Source: JBEKHT01 sp049511715 | GTDB lineage: Bacteria; Chloroflexota; Anaerolineae; Anaerolineales; RBG-16-64-43 | Length of the DNA stretch: 64,000 bases | Direction: 5' to 3' | Assembly (NCBI GenBank): GCA_049511715.1 | Contig: JBEKXU010000031.1 | Coordinates: 16,366 to 80,365 of the forward strand | In this document: positions 1 to 9,293 of the stretch, one piece after another | Layout of the letters: every line of letters starts with the position of its first letter | Numbering within the stretch: the stretch's first letter is position 1 | The notes under the pieces: generated by a model | Database searches by the model: none | What the model was told of the DNA's origin: nothing | The model's input: only the letters and a program-made list of their open reading frames with translations | Made by a program: the position numbers and the translations under genes

Positions 1-528
1 CTGAAGATGATCTTGGATCGCTGGATCGTAGAACGGGTCCGCTGTTCCGACCACAATCAGGGACTGCGGATGCAACTGTTCCATGCGCTCGACCAGCCAG
101 CGAACTGTCAGGAGAGGGGTCAGCCAAACGCAGACCGATTTCTGGAAGGCTTCCAGGGCCAGCAAGTGACCCATCGCCAGGGTCCCCAGGGACTTGCCGA
201 CCAAGGTGGTCCTCCCATAGGTGCGCTCTGCCAAAGCCTGGGTGCCGGCCGCCTCGACATCGGCCCGCAGCCAGGCATCCCGCTCGGGTTCAGGACGAGA
301 CATGAAATCGATCTTCCAGTAGGCATACTCGACCCGAAGAACATCTGCGCCTCGCTCCAGCAGTACGCGCTCGGCGTAATGCAGCTCGGGCCGGTCCACC
401 GTGTGGCGGTGTCCCGGGAGAAGAATCCCCAGGCGAGTGGCCTCGGCGGACTGGCGGAAGAAGGTGTTGGGCACAGGCTCACGCTGATACCCGACCACAG
501 GCAGTGAGGTTGCCGCAACCCCGGTCAT
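1..528 (-). CDS. alpha/beta hydrolase, 3' end outside window
   Basis: The minus strand is open from an ATG at 528 to the window edge (176 codons, no stop), so this is the N-terminal part of a gene. The product shows a nucleophile elbow GKSLGT near residue 109 and a GTADPFYD motif near residue 165, which would hold the acid residue of the triad. This is the layout of small serine hydrolases. The catalytic His would lie beyond the edge. An AAGGGA ribosome-binding site sits about 7 nt upstream of the ATG. Substrate cannot be told. Both longer-looking ORFs over this stretch in other frames have non-protein-like composition. Confidence 0.75.
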   Translation of the reverse strand, partial: MTGVAATSLPVVGYQREPVPNTFFRQSAEATRLGILLPGHRHTVDRPELHYAERVLLERGADVLRVEYAYWKIDFMSRPEPERDAWLRADVEAAGTQALAERTYGRTTLVGKSLGTLAMGHLLALEAFQKSVCVWLTPLLTVRWLVERMEQLHPQSLIVVGTADPFYDPAIQDHLQ

Positions 529-859
529 GACCTATCCCTTGAATCGGCTCCTTGGCGTTCCACAAAGCATCCGCCTGGGGATCCAGTCAGGCACTCTTCT
601 ATCGCGAGGCTTCACCGCAGCAATCCGTGGAGCCGCCGGAAACGAAGCCCACAACCTTCACCCGAATCCCCCCTCCGAAACTCCCGGAAGAACAAAACCC
701 CGATCGAGAATCTCGTCGTCCCCATCCCCAACTTCCGGCACAGCCGATGCCGGTGGTCCGGAAACGGAGCTCAGCAATGGACCGGAGCCCTCCCCACCCA
801 GGAACTGAACCCGGCGGCCGCCACAACCGCCGCACAAAAGCTGGCGGGCCGCCCCCGGT
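529..859. other. intergenic, no gene recognised
   Basis: Open frames here are short and Pro/Arg/Ser-rich, as expected from high-GC noncoding DNA. Nothing else was recognised beyond the ribosome-binding site of the gene ending at position 1. Confidence 0.4.
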
Positions 860-1672
860 TCAGGCGTTCGAGGCTTCCCTTGCCGTCTCCTCCAGGAACC
901 CCATCAACTCCTTGTGAAAGAACTCCGGCGCATCCAGGTTGGGCGCATGCCTGGCGTTGGGGACCACGACCAGCCTCGACTTGGGCTCCTCCTGGGACCA
1001 GAGGGGCATTGACTTGCGGATGTTGCCTGTCGCATCCTTCTCCCCGACGATCAGCAGCAGCGGCTTGTTGATCCGGTAGCCCGGCTCGTAATGGAGGCAC
1101 TGCGTCGTGGCCATCGTGACTTCGATGAACTCGTCCTTGCTGAGAAGGGTCACCGCAAGTCGCAGCCGGTCTTGCGACGCTCGGGCCGTCGCCGTGGCCG
1201 CCAGGGACTGGTTCACGAGAAGGCTGTACGGATACATCTTCAGCATCGGCCTCGCCGCCTTCAGGGCAAAGGCTTCCACAGAAGACGGCTTTTGGAAGTT
1301 CCAGGTGCAGTCCACGCAAACCATGGCCGCCACGCGCTCAGGGTGATGGAACACCAGCTCCTGGTGCAAGTTGCCCCCCATCGAGTGGCCCACCAGGGTC
1401 GCCTGCCCCACCCGGAGATTGTCAAGGATGCCCAGGAGATCTGCGACCGCGTCCGCGATTGTAAATGACGCCGGGCGCGACAGCCCATGCCCGCGCACAT
1501 CCCAAGCCAGAACCCGGTATCGCTCCGCTACGATCGGCAGAGTCGCGTCCCATTCGTGGTGATTCAGCGAGGCGCCGTGGGTGAAAACGACCAGGCCCGC
1601 GGCCGGATTGCCGCCCACCCAATAGCGCGTCTTGCAACCTCTTGCGTCGAGGACTTGCTCCTGAAGCTCCAT
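860..1672 (-). CDS. alpha/beta-fold hydrolase
   Basis: A 270-residue soluble enzyme. It has the oxyanion-side motif FTHGASLNHHEW (HG near residue 34), the nucleophile elbow GHSMGG, an acid residue in GEKDATG and the catalytic His in NARHAPNLD. Together these form a complete Ser-Asp-His set of the esterase/epoxide-hydrolase/haloperoxidase-like superfamily. The open frame extends upstream to 1981, but that extension is low-complexity. The ATG at 1672 directly precedes the conserved fold and has a purine-rich AGAGAAG site upstream. It is separated from the hydrolase at the window edge and from gmm, so probably monocistronic. Substrate unknown. Confidence 0.85.
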   Translation of the reverse strand: MELQEQVLDARGCKTRYWVGGNPAAGLVVFTHGASLNHHEWDATLPIVAERYRVLAWDVRGHGLSRPASFTIADAVADLLGILDNLRVGQATLVGHSMGGNLHQELVFHHPERVAAMVCVDCTWNFQKPSSVEAFALKAARPMLKMYPYSLLVNQSLAATATARASQDRLRLAVTLLSKDEFIEVTMATTQCLHYEPGYRINKPLLLIVGEKDATGNIRKSMPLWSQEEPKSRLVVVPNARHAPNLDAPEFFHKELMGFLEETAREASNA

Positions 1673-2608
1673 GACTTTTTCTTCTCTGAACGGCAGAAAT
1701 TTGGCCCGTGCGGGCCCCTTTTGCCCAGCGGCTCCGCTCGGCGCGCAGCGCGCTGCTGGCACCTCAACCTGCGGAGGACCGGGGTTTTCTCGAACCAGGG
1801 ATCCGGAGTCCCTGGGAGCCCCCGGACGAACCCGCGCTGATGGTTCTCGCGCAACGACCCCGGGACAGAACGACGACCCGCCCTGGGTTCTGGGCGCCAC
1901 GTGCCCTCTTCGAAAATCGCTCTCCGCGTCCCCGGAGGCCAGATCCCCCAGGCCGGATCGGACATCCGAGGACCGGCTCATGGGCGACAGATGACCGCCA
2001 CCTGTTCTATCATTTCCACAGGTCCTTGTCCATCACCGCTAATGGACTGAGAAGACCCAATGTTGCAACGACAAGTCGATTCGACGTTAAGTGCCTCCGG
2101 CGGCGCACGCCAGGCATGCGTGTCTTGGCGCCCCGGCCAGCCGGACAGGTGGATGGGCAACGGCCTCCGAGGACTCACAGGCATTGACGCGTTCGCAGAG
2201 CTGGGGCGAACGATGATAGCGAGCGGGACCTGGGAGACCGGATGATCGGGTCGGAGAGAACTCCCTCGGGCCCTGAGACGGCGGCCAGAGACTCATTCGC
2301 GGAACTGACCCAGATCGGCCAGAAGACTGGAAGAGTACTCCGCATACGCGTCCTCAGGAGATTTTGATAGGATTGAGGTAACGGCGGCGTCTCATCCAAC
2401 CGACATGGGCCTACGAAGCCGTACCCCCTGCTAGGATTCGCAGGCGACTCAACAGGGAAAGCGCAGCGGCCGTGAACTTTATCCTGGGATTTGACCCCCA
2501 CGCGCCGCCCTGAGCTGTGTCTCTCCCTAGGGAGCGGCCACCGCACCCTCCAGAAAGACGGACTCTTGCAACCCATTCCCCCGACAACCTGGAGGCCCAA
2601 AGAGGAAA
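1673..2608. other. divergent intergenic region, no gene recognised
   Basis: This 936-base stretch lies between a minus-strand hydrolase and plus-strand gmm, so it should carry both promoters. No convincing consensus hexamer pair, RNA gene or conserved ORF was seen. Confidence 0.4.
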
Positions 2609-3061
2609 ATGAGCATGGATCGAGCTATCCTTCTGGAGGTGGTGAGAAACACCCCTCTCGTTTCCATAGACCTGATCATCAGGAATCAAGACCACGACGT
2701 CCTGCTCGGACTCCGAGTGAATCAACCGGCGAAGGACACCTGGTTTGTGCCAGGCGGTTGCATTGCCAAAGGAGAGCATATTGAGGAGGCGTTTGAACGC
2801 GTGGCGCGCATGGAGCTTGGGGCATCGCTCTCCCTCAGGCAAACACGTTTCTTGGGCGTCTTCGAGCACTTTTACGATGAGAATTTTGCCGAAGTCCCAG
2901 GATTCGGCACCCATTATGTTGTGCTGGCATATGAGGCGGCCGTGCCGGATTTAGCACGAGAAAACCTAGGCCAGCAACACAGCGACTACCGTTGGTGGAG
3001 CCAAGCCGAGATCCTGCGATCAAGCGCCGTCCACCCTTACACCAAGGCCTACTTCAAATAG
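2609..3061 (+). CDS. gmm: GDP-mannose mannosyl hydrolase (Nudix)
   Basis: A 150-residue Nudix protein that should hydrolyse GDP-mannose (or GDP-glucose) to GDP plus free sugar, affecting nucleotide-sugar pools for polysaccharide synthesis. The N-terminal VRNTPLVSIDLI, the WFVPGG turn and the family-specific altered Nudix box (GGCIAKGEHIEEAFERVA.MELG, residues 50-73) match the Gmm/WcaH subfamily, which lacks the usual REUxEE signature. HFYDENF and THYVV follow as in E. coli WcaH. The ATG at 2609 has a GAGGAAA site just upstream; a second in-frame ATG two codons on is possible. No other sugar-nucleotide gene is adjacent. Confidence 0.9.
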   Translation: MSMDRAILLEVVRNTPLVSIDLIIRNQDHDVLLGLRVNQPAKDTWFVPGGCIAKGEHIEEAFERVARMELGASLSLRQTRFLGVFEHFYDENFAEVPGFGTHYVVLAYEAAVPDLARENLGQQHSDYRWWSQAEILRSSAVHPYTKAYFK

Positions 3062-3876
3062 GCACGCGGCAATCTCGTACTCCATCACAGGATCTTGTCG
3101 AGTTTCCGCCGGGGCCGCTTTCGGTGGGGGAGGAACAGACCCACAAGGTGGAAGGGACTAAGCCAGACACCGGCACACTGCTCGTGATATCGCCACCGAT
3201 TCGGTGAAGGACAGGCTTGCTTGGTTCTGTCATGCTGGAGACAAACAAGGTCTGTCGCAGGCGGTCCTGATCACTAAGCAACAGAAGGTCGACCTTCAAG
3301 TCATGGAGCAATGATCCCGGTCCGAAGGAAAGAGCAAGGAGTTCGGGGCCGTCAAGAGGCCCCCTTCTGGATGACAGGCGCAAAAAGATCCATGAGGCTC
3401 TGCGTGTTCGCCGCCCCTCCAAGCTCTTCCGTGGCCACCCCTGTTTTCTGGCCCAGTTCCCGCTCGCCATTCTCCCCCGCTTGCTCGTTCCTTCCAGATC
3501 TTTCCTGTCTTCCATATTCCCATCACCATCCCACCGCGTTGAGGATCACTTCACCAGAGGGTTGCGCCCTCCAATGGCCGGAATCGACACCTGAGGCTGG
3601 CCGCCGAGCCCTAAAGCCTAAGACTCGAATAGCGTAGGTCCGTGAGAACCCTCGCGTCCCGACAGATTGCCCTCATCCAACGCTGCTCATCCCACCCCCT
3701 CCCCTTCCAGGTCTCCGTCTTTCCAAGTTGGCGCACAGAGTCCCTGGGCAAAGGCCTTCTTTGGTTATTGATCATGCAGGCGCCTGCTTACACCGTCTAG
3801 GCGACTTGACAACATTTGGCACCCTGCTGTAGTTTTAATCGCGGGTCCCTCGACGACCATCCATGAGGTCAATCAA
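3062..3876. other. intergenic, promoter near its end
   Basis: 815 bases without a recognisable gene. A 153-codon minus-strand frame over 3054-3515 has biased Arg/Gly/Ser composition and overlaps the gmm stop, so it is not called. A candidate promoter for the kinase lies at 3806-3835. Confidence 0.4.
3806..3835 (+). promoter_or_regulatory. candidate sigma-70 promoter of the FGGY kinase
   Basis: TTGACA at 3806-3811, an 18-nt spacer, then TAGTTT at 3830-3835. The -35 is perfect and the -10 is weak. It lies about 40 nt upstream of the kinase start. Confidence 0.45.
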
Positions 3877-5568
3877 ATGCCTAACACCACCCGCACTCGG
3901 ACAGCCCAGCGGAAACGCCCGGCGGCTTCAAGCAAAAAGGTTGTCGCAAAACGAAAGGAGAGCGTCATCGCCGATCATGTCGGCAAGTACATCCTGGCCA
4001 TCGACCTGGGCACCTCCAGCGCCAAGGTAGCCCTGGTTTCTGAGCGCGGAGAGGTCGTGGGCTGGGAGGGGGAACCCCTCCAGCTATTCCTCCTGCCCGG
4101 AGGCGGGGCTGAACAGGATCCCGAAGATTGGTGGACTGCCGTGGTGAAATCTGCCAAGCGCCTGCTGGCAAAGCGCTTGGTCCCGGCCGAAGCGGTAGTC
4201 GCCGTTTGCGCCTCCACCCAGGGACAAGGAACCGTCCCTGTGGACCTCGAAGGGAACTGCCTCACCCGCTGTCATATCTGGCTGGACGCGCGAGGGGCAG
4301 CGTTTGTTCGGAGCCGGGTCGGCAGCGGGCTGGCAGTGGCCGGATACGAGCTAGTCAAACTGCAGAGATACCTCCGCTTAACCGGGGGCGCGCCCTCCCT
4401 TTCCGGCAAGGACCGCTTCGGCCATATGCTGTTTATCAAGCGCGAAATGCCGGAGGTCTACGCGAAGACTTACAAGTTCCTGGATGTCCTGGACTACATC
4501 GACCTGCGTCTGACCGGCCAGTTCCTCACCTCCACCGATTCGGTCGTCGGGACCTGGATGACGGACAACCGCAATCCAGGCTCGATCCACTACGACCCGC
4601 AACTCGTCCGCTGGGGGGAGATCGACGCTGAGAAGCTTCCGAACATCCGCAGAAGCATTGATGTGCTGGGGCCGCTGAAGGCGGAGGTGGCTGACGAACT
4701 GGGTCTGGGGCGCGATGTCAAAGTGGTCACCGGGGCCTTCGACATTCCGGCCGCGGCGGTCGGATCTGGGGCGGCCCGAGACTACGAGGCTCACCTGTAC
4801 CTCGGCACCTCCTCCTGGGTGGGCGTCCATACGCCGTTCATGAAGACAGACTTGTTTCACTCCATGGCCTCGCTGCCTTGCGCGAACCCCGACCGGTTCC
4901 TGCTGATGGCGGCCCAGGAGACGGCCGGGGGGAACCTCACCTTTCTGCGGGACAACCTTCTCTATCACAAGGATCGCCTGCTGGGCGCCGTAAGACCCGG
5001 CGACTACTTCGCCGCCCTCAACGAGGTGGCCGCAGACGTCCCGGCCGGGAGCCGGGGTCTCATCTACACCCCCTGGCTGTACGGGGAGCGCGCACCGGTG
5101 GACGACCCTTGGGTGCGGGCGGGAATCCACAACCTGTCGCTGGATAGCACGCGCAGCGATATCGTGCGGGCCATGCTGGAAGGCGTGGCATACAACACTC
5201 GCTGGATTTTCGTGCTCGCAGAGAAATTCTGCGGGCGCCGGCTGGACGCGATCAACATGGTCGGCGGCGGGGCCAGTTCCGATGTGTGGTGCCAGATCCA
5301 AGCCGATGTGCTCAACCGCACCGTCCGCCAAGTCCGGGATCCCGTCCAGTCGAACGCGGTAGGGGCCGCGTTCATCGCCTGGGTTGGCCTGGGATTCATT
5401 CGCTTCGAGGACATCCCTTCCCTGGTTCGCATCCAGAAGGAATACCAGCCGAACCCGGACCACCGGAAGCTTTACGACGGCATGTACGCGGAGTTTCTTC
5501 AGCTATACAAAGCGACGCATGCCATCTACGGGCGACTCAACTCTGCAGGATCGCCTCGGGGCTCCTGA
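3877..5568 (+). CDS. FGGY-family carbohydrate kinase (xylulokinase-like)
   Basis: A 563-residue sugar kinase that should phosphorylate a pentulose or related polyol with ATP. After a Lys/Arg-rich extension of about 38 residues comes the N-terminal phosphate-binding segment AIDLGTSSAKVAL. The centre has CASTQGQG and IWLDARG (substrate side), GAFDIPAAAVGSG with the catalytic-base Asp, and a C-terminal adenosine-binding GGGASSDVWCQIQADVLNR. Length is slightly above the usual 480-520 because of the basic extension. A GAGGT site lies 9 nt upstream of the ATG at 3877. It stands alone, with no isomerase or transporter beside it, so the sugar cannot be named; xylulose is a guess from overall similarity. 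Confidence 0.85.
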   Translation: MPNTTRTRTAQRKRPAASSKKVVAKRKESVIADHVGKYILAIDLGTSSAKVALVSERGEVVGWEGEPLQLFLLPGGGAEQDPEDWWTAVVKSAKRLLAKRLVPAEAVVAVCASTQGQGTVPVDLEGNCLTRCHIWLDARGAAFVRSRVGSGLAVAGYELVKLQRYLRLTGGAPSLSGKDRFGHMLFIKREMPEVYAKTYKFLDVLDYIDLRLTGQFLTSTDSVVGTWMTDNRNPGSIHYDPQLVRWGEIDAEKLPNIRRSIDVLGPLKAEVADELGLGRDVKVVTGAFDIPAAAVGSGAARDYEAHLYLGTSSWVGVHTPFMKTDLFHSMASLPCANPDRFLLMAAQETAGGNLTFLRDNLLYHKDRLLGAVRPGDYFAALNEVAADVPAGSRGLIYTPWLYGERAPVDDPWVRAGIHNLSLDSTRSDIVRAMLEGVAYNTRWIFVLAEKFCGRRLDAINMVGGGASSDVWCQIQADVLNRTVRQVRDPVQSNAVGAAFIAWVGLGFIRFEDIPSLVRIQKEYQPNPDHRKLYDGMYAEFLQLYKATHAIYGRLNSAGSPRGS

Positions 5569-6077
5569 CGCACGAGGTCGCCACAGCGCCGCGGCCCGGA
5601 GAGCCCGCTCATGCTCCCGTCAGCGCGAAATACAAGAAGCTGGCGGCAGGGTCCCCACAAGGCTCTCCGCCAGTTCCAGGTTTTGCCTTGTCCCCACGAT
5701 TAAAGGAAACTGGCGCCATGCACCCTCCCACATGGCAAAAACGAGGAACCGCTCATGATTTCCGGGCGACTCGGGCTGCTCGCTAATGAGTGGCTTCGGG
5801 GAGACTTGTCTCGTACTGATGCGTACCGGGTGAGCCGCTTCGCGAGCGCCGCCAGGATTTTGCAAATGAATCACGGATGCAGCGACCATCCAGGGGCTTG
5901 AGTTTTGGCCGCCTGAACGAGAGGTGGGCCGTGGTTGAAGCAGGAAGCGTCGATCTGGCCGCTTCAAAAATAAAGCACCCGGCGGATCGCGCCGGGTGCG
6001 GTATCTCTGCCCTCCCAGGGGGGCGCTCGCCTGCTCCGATTTTGCAGGAGAAGCGAGGGCGGGCCGCGCCAGTCAGT
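5569..6077. other. convergent intergenic region
   Basis: It separates the kinase (+) from the CHAP gene (-). It holds the strong terminator at 5966-5999 for the CHAP gene. No gene is recognised in the rest. Confidence 0.5.
5966..5999 (-). terminator. intrinsic terminator of the CHAP-domain gene
   Basis: A perfect 10-bp GC-rich stem (5975-5984 with 5990-5999, 5-nt loop GATCG). Read on the minus strand it is followed by TTTATTTTT (5974-5966). This is a textbook rho-independent terminator, about 80 nt past the CHAP stop. Confidence 0.85.
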
Positions 6078-6563
6078 CTATCTTGCGTAGTAAGCGATGT
6101 AGTTGGAACCCCAACTCTTCGGATACAGGATCGTCATGTTCGAGACGTTCGTGCAGCCATCCTCGGTGGATTGGGCATAGCCTTGATTGGCTCCACGAAA
6201 GGTATTCAGCCAGTCGGATTTTCCATAGGCCCAGGTCTGCACCTTCACCACAACCGCCACATGGCCCGTGCTCCATATGCCGTGGCCAAATCGGGGCTGG
6301 AAAACGGCTACGTCTCCGACGTGGGGCGTGCCGTCCTGCCTGAAACCATTGGCGACCAGCAACGGTGCCATGCTCTTGCCGTTCGTAGGATGCCCCGTCA
6401 GGTGAAAGCGGTTCATGATGTAGTCAACGCACTGGCATGCCTTCGCCCCCTGGACTACGCTGGCCTGGACCTGCGGAACAGAGGCTGTGGTCACGAGCAT
6501 CATGCCTCCTAAGAGGAGGCCCAGGAAGGATTTGTAGGCGAGCTTTCCAACGCCGGTGAGCAT
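6078..6563 (-). CDS. secreted CHAP-domain amidase/peptidase
   Basis: A 161-residue exported protein. Residues 1-35 form a signal peptide (Lys near the start, hydrophobic core LLLGGMMLV, cleavage near VQASV). The rest is a minimal CHAP domain. The catalytic Cys45 sits in CQCVDYI, and the His101 motif GHVAVVV sits after the conserved VGDVAVF strand. CHAP enzymes usually cut peptidoglycan cross-bridges or glutathionylspermidine. With no cell-wall-binding domain here, a house-keeping or lytic role is open. The CDS is followed by a strong terminator. The gene stands alone. Confidence 0.85.
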   Translation of the reverse strand: MLTGVGKLAYKSFLGLLLGGMMLVTTASVPQVQASVVQGAKACQCVDYIMNRFHLTGHPTNGKSMAPLLVANGFRQDGTPHVGDVAVFQPRFGHGIWSTGHVAVVVKVQTWAYGKSDWLNTFRGANQGYAQSTEDGCTNVSNMTILYPKSWGSNYIAYYAR

Positions 6564-7842
6564 CGGTCACCTCCCGTGCTGTCAATGGGTGTCGCGGCGG
6601 CGCACCCAACGGACCAGGGCTAGGCGGGCTAGCCAGGCGCGGCCCGTGCTTTCCTCTCCCTCAGGACCCGTTCGGCACTGAGCAACGGATCCCGGCCACG
6701 GTCACGCAAAAGCTGCCTCCCGTTTGAGGGACTCATTCTTGCATCGATCTCCATGGTATTCGCAATTGGGAGCGGTTCACCCTCGATTCTTATTCTGCAA
6801 CGGAATTGCACCGCTGCGGGAGCCGCTCACCACCGGCCCGCCCCCCGCCCCATCCCGAGATTCATCGTAGGCGAGGGGAGGCAGCATTCGGCAGCCCAGT
6901 CCAACCGCGGAACCTTCCCGGCACCTCTCCCAGTCGACGCCCTGCAGAAATCGCGAGTGCTCGGGTTTGGGGGTCCCGTTTCCGGCCGGAGAATTTTCTC
7001 CCCTCGAGGAACCAGAGCGGTTCACGATCCCATTCTTGGGCGTATTTCCATCCCCCTGCGATCGAGGCGGGACTTGTGGCTGTGTCACCTTTCCAATCGC
7101 CGCCGCAAACTGGGATCGACCTTCCCTTCCCCTTCGGGCGCCTGCCCCACGAGATTCAGCGCTGCCAGCAGGTCGGCGTCCGGGGCCATTACAACCCTTG
7201 GATCGAGGCCAACCCACGGTCGCTTCTGTTTGAAAGAAATGCCACCAAATTCATCTCTTTTTATGGTCTCCTTGTTCATGTCCAATTCAGAGATTTGGAG
7301 TAAGCTTGTTGCGTCAAGCAAGGGTCATCCGGCGAGCGATCAGGGCCGAACCGGCCGGGTACCTGGGCTGGATCCTTAGGCGGACCCAATCGAGCGAGAT
7401 GCCTTTTCTTCGTCACGCTCCGATGTCGTGCACCTCATTGTTTTGGAGCCCCAACCGGCAAGGATGGGGAACCATGCAATCCCTGAGCCTGCGTCCAGCA
7501 GAAAGTGCTCTTGCGCCAGGCTCTCAACCCAGATGCTCAAACCAGATTCCCATCGACGTGCTAAGATATAGGGGGTCCGGCGTGTCTTTCCCAGGCGGAT
7601 TTCCAGGTTAGCTTGATTGCGGAGGGCAGAGCCGGCGGCAAAAGCGTTTGTTGGCAAAATTCAGAGAAGAGGCGAGCAACATCGAGGCGGATGGCCTGCT
7701 CGGGGCCGCCGCAAACGCGCTGCGGAATGATCCGCCCGAGCATGACTTGGAACAGGAAACCGACGCGCATGCACCGCGTGCCTTGCTCTTGCCCCTCAGA
7801 ACCGCGGGCAACTGCTAAAGGCGTACAAGGAGGAATCCGAAG
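6564..7842. other. long intergenic region, no convincing gene
   Basis: 1279 bases between divergently transcribed CHAP and lipoprotein genes. The only frame with fairly protein-like composition is 7085-7321 on the minus strand (78 codons). It has no recognised family or ribosome-binding site. An AAGGAGGAA site for the next gene ends the region. Confidence 0.35.
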
Positions 7843-8973
7843 ATGAAGACATCTATTCGCACAGCCGTCTTTGCCCTGATGGCCCTGTCGCTGGCAACTG
7901 CCGGGTGTGCTGCGGACGCGGCTCCGGTGCCGGACGCCCCCTCCTCTCCAACGCCGGACTTGCTCGGGACCATTCAGGCCCTGCAGACCCAGATCGCCGC
8001 GGTCACGCCGACACCGGTTCCCGTTGTCGTGCCAGCGGCGACTGCCGCGCCAGCCTCCACGATTTGCACGGGGACGAACCTGGCCAATATCCTGTCGGTG
8101 TCCATGGCCGACCGGACTTACGTCGCGGCGGGTTCCGCTTTCACGATGACCTGGACCCTGGAGAATGTCGGCACCTGCACCTGGACTCCAGACTACACCC
8201 TGGTCTTTGACGGCGGCACCCCCCTGAACGGGCCATCCTCGCAGGCCCTGAACGCGACGGTCCCGCCAGGTGGGTCGATCGCGATCTCGGTCCCCCTGGT
8301 CGCGCCAAGCACGGACGGCACGTATCAGGGTTGGTGGAAGCTGAGCACTCCGTGGGGGGTTCACTTCGGGATAGGCACTAACGGAACAAGCGACTTCTGG
8401 GTGTTGATTAACACGACGCCAAGCGTGACCTATCCATCCTATCCCTACAGCGCGCCTTACTACTACACCTGCACCTGGGGAACGGTGGGGAACCTGGCCG
8501 AGTTCATCACCGAGACCATCCCGGACGGGACCTACATCGCGCCGGGCAGCGCCTTCACCAAGACTTGGACCCTGGAGAACATCGGCAGCTGCACCTGGAC
8601 GACCAGCTACTATTTGGTCTTTGACGGCGGCACTCAGATGGGAGCGCCGTCTTCCATCCCCCTGCCGACGACCGTCCTGCCAGGGCAGGAGGTCACCCTC
8701 TACGTCAACATGGTGGCTCCGTCGAGCTACGGCCGATATCAGGGGTACTGGAAGCTGAGCACCCCGGAGGGGTATCGCTTCGGGCTGGGTTCCAGCGGCA
8801 CAGGCGACTTCTGGGCGTTGATTAGCACGGGGACGGTCTTCAACTATTTCACTGGCTTTTTCTCTCGCCCTCCCTTTCACTACGGCTATGGCTATCACGG
8901 TTACCATCCCCCCGCGCCCACGCCTCGCGGGTACTGCTGGGGGCCTCACGGCTGGTATGTCTGCCTGCGCTGA
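7843..8973 (+). CDS. lipoprotein with two NBR1-type Ig domains
   Basis: A 376-residue exported lipoprotein. The signal peptide ends in LATAGC, so Cys22 should be lipidated and the protein anchored to the outer face of the membrane. After a Pro/Thr/Ala linker come two copies of an Ig-like domain of the kind found next to BRCA1. Each has a G.AFT.TWTLEN.G.CTWT core (near residues 100 and 240) and a closing GYWKLSTP.G..FG segment. The C-terminus is unusually His/Tyr/Pro/Gly-rich (FHYGYGYHGYH) and ends with two Cys; metal binding is speculative. A strong AAGGAGGAA site precedes the ATG, and a terminator follows at 9015. Function unknown; such proteins are common in Anaerolineae. Confidence 0.85.
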   Translation: MKTSIRTAVFALMALSLATAGCAADAAPVPDAPSSPTPDLLGTIQALQTQIAAVTPTPVPVVVPAATAAPASTICTGTNLANILSVSMADRTYVAAGSAFTMTWTLENVGTCTWTPDYTLVFDGGTPLNGPSSQALNATVPPGGSIAISVPLVAPSTDGTYQGWWKLSTPWGVHFGIGTNGTSDFWVLINTTPSVTYPSYPYSAPYYYTCTWGTVGNLAEFITETIPDGTYIAPGSAFTKTWTLENIGSCTWTTSYYLVFDGGTQMGAPSSIPLPTTVLPGQEVTLYVNMVAPSSYGRYQGYWKLSTPEGYRFGLGSSGTGDFWALISTGTVFNYFTGFFSRPPFHYGYGYHGYHPPAPTPRGYCWGPHGWYVCLR

Positions 8974-9293
8974 GGCCTGAGGCACAGATCGCAGAAAGAC
9001 AGGTTGCTTAATCCGAGCGGGGCCTCCGGGCCCCGCTCTTCAATCTCCGAAGAGCAGAGCCGGGGTCTCCTCGGCGTGGCAATCAAGTCAGGGCTTTGCG
9101 GGACGAGCCGAGTGTCGAGGCCCTGAGGACTTCAGGGAGCGTTCCCCGGCCCGTCCAGAGCACCTTGTCGGATTCCCTCTTCTCTCGACAACTTGGCAGG
9201 TGAAAGGCTGGATGACCAAGCGTCGCACCTGGGGCCGCGACGGTCAGGGCCCGGCGGAGACGAAGGGAATCCCCTCTGCCGGCGTTGTCTGGA
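8974..9293. other. convergent intergenic region with terminator
   Basis: It contains the hairpin at 9015-9038 and otherwise no recognised feature. Confidence 0.45.
9015..9038 (+). terminator. terminator of the NBR1-Ig lipoprotein gene
   Basis: A perfect 10-bp GC stem (9015-9024 with 9029-9038) with a 4-nt loop, followed by only a short T-containing tail (TTCAATCT). The stem is strong and the U-tract weak. Confidence 0.6.

Noticed and set aside
7..507. 166-codon plus-strand frame at the window start
   Set aside because: Its composition is not protein-like, while the opposite strand encodes a clear alpha/beta hydrolase running off the edge.
7085..7321. 78-codon minus-strand frame with moderately normal composition
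   Set aside because: No ribosome-binding site, no recognised family, isolated in a long noncoding stretch.
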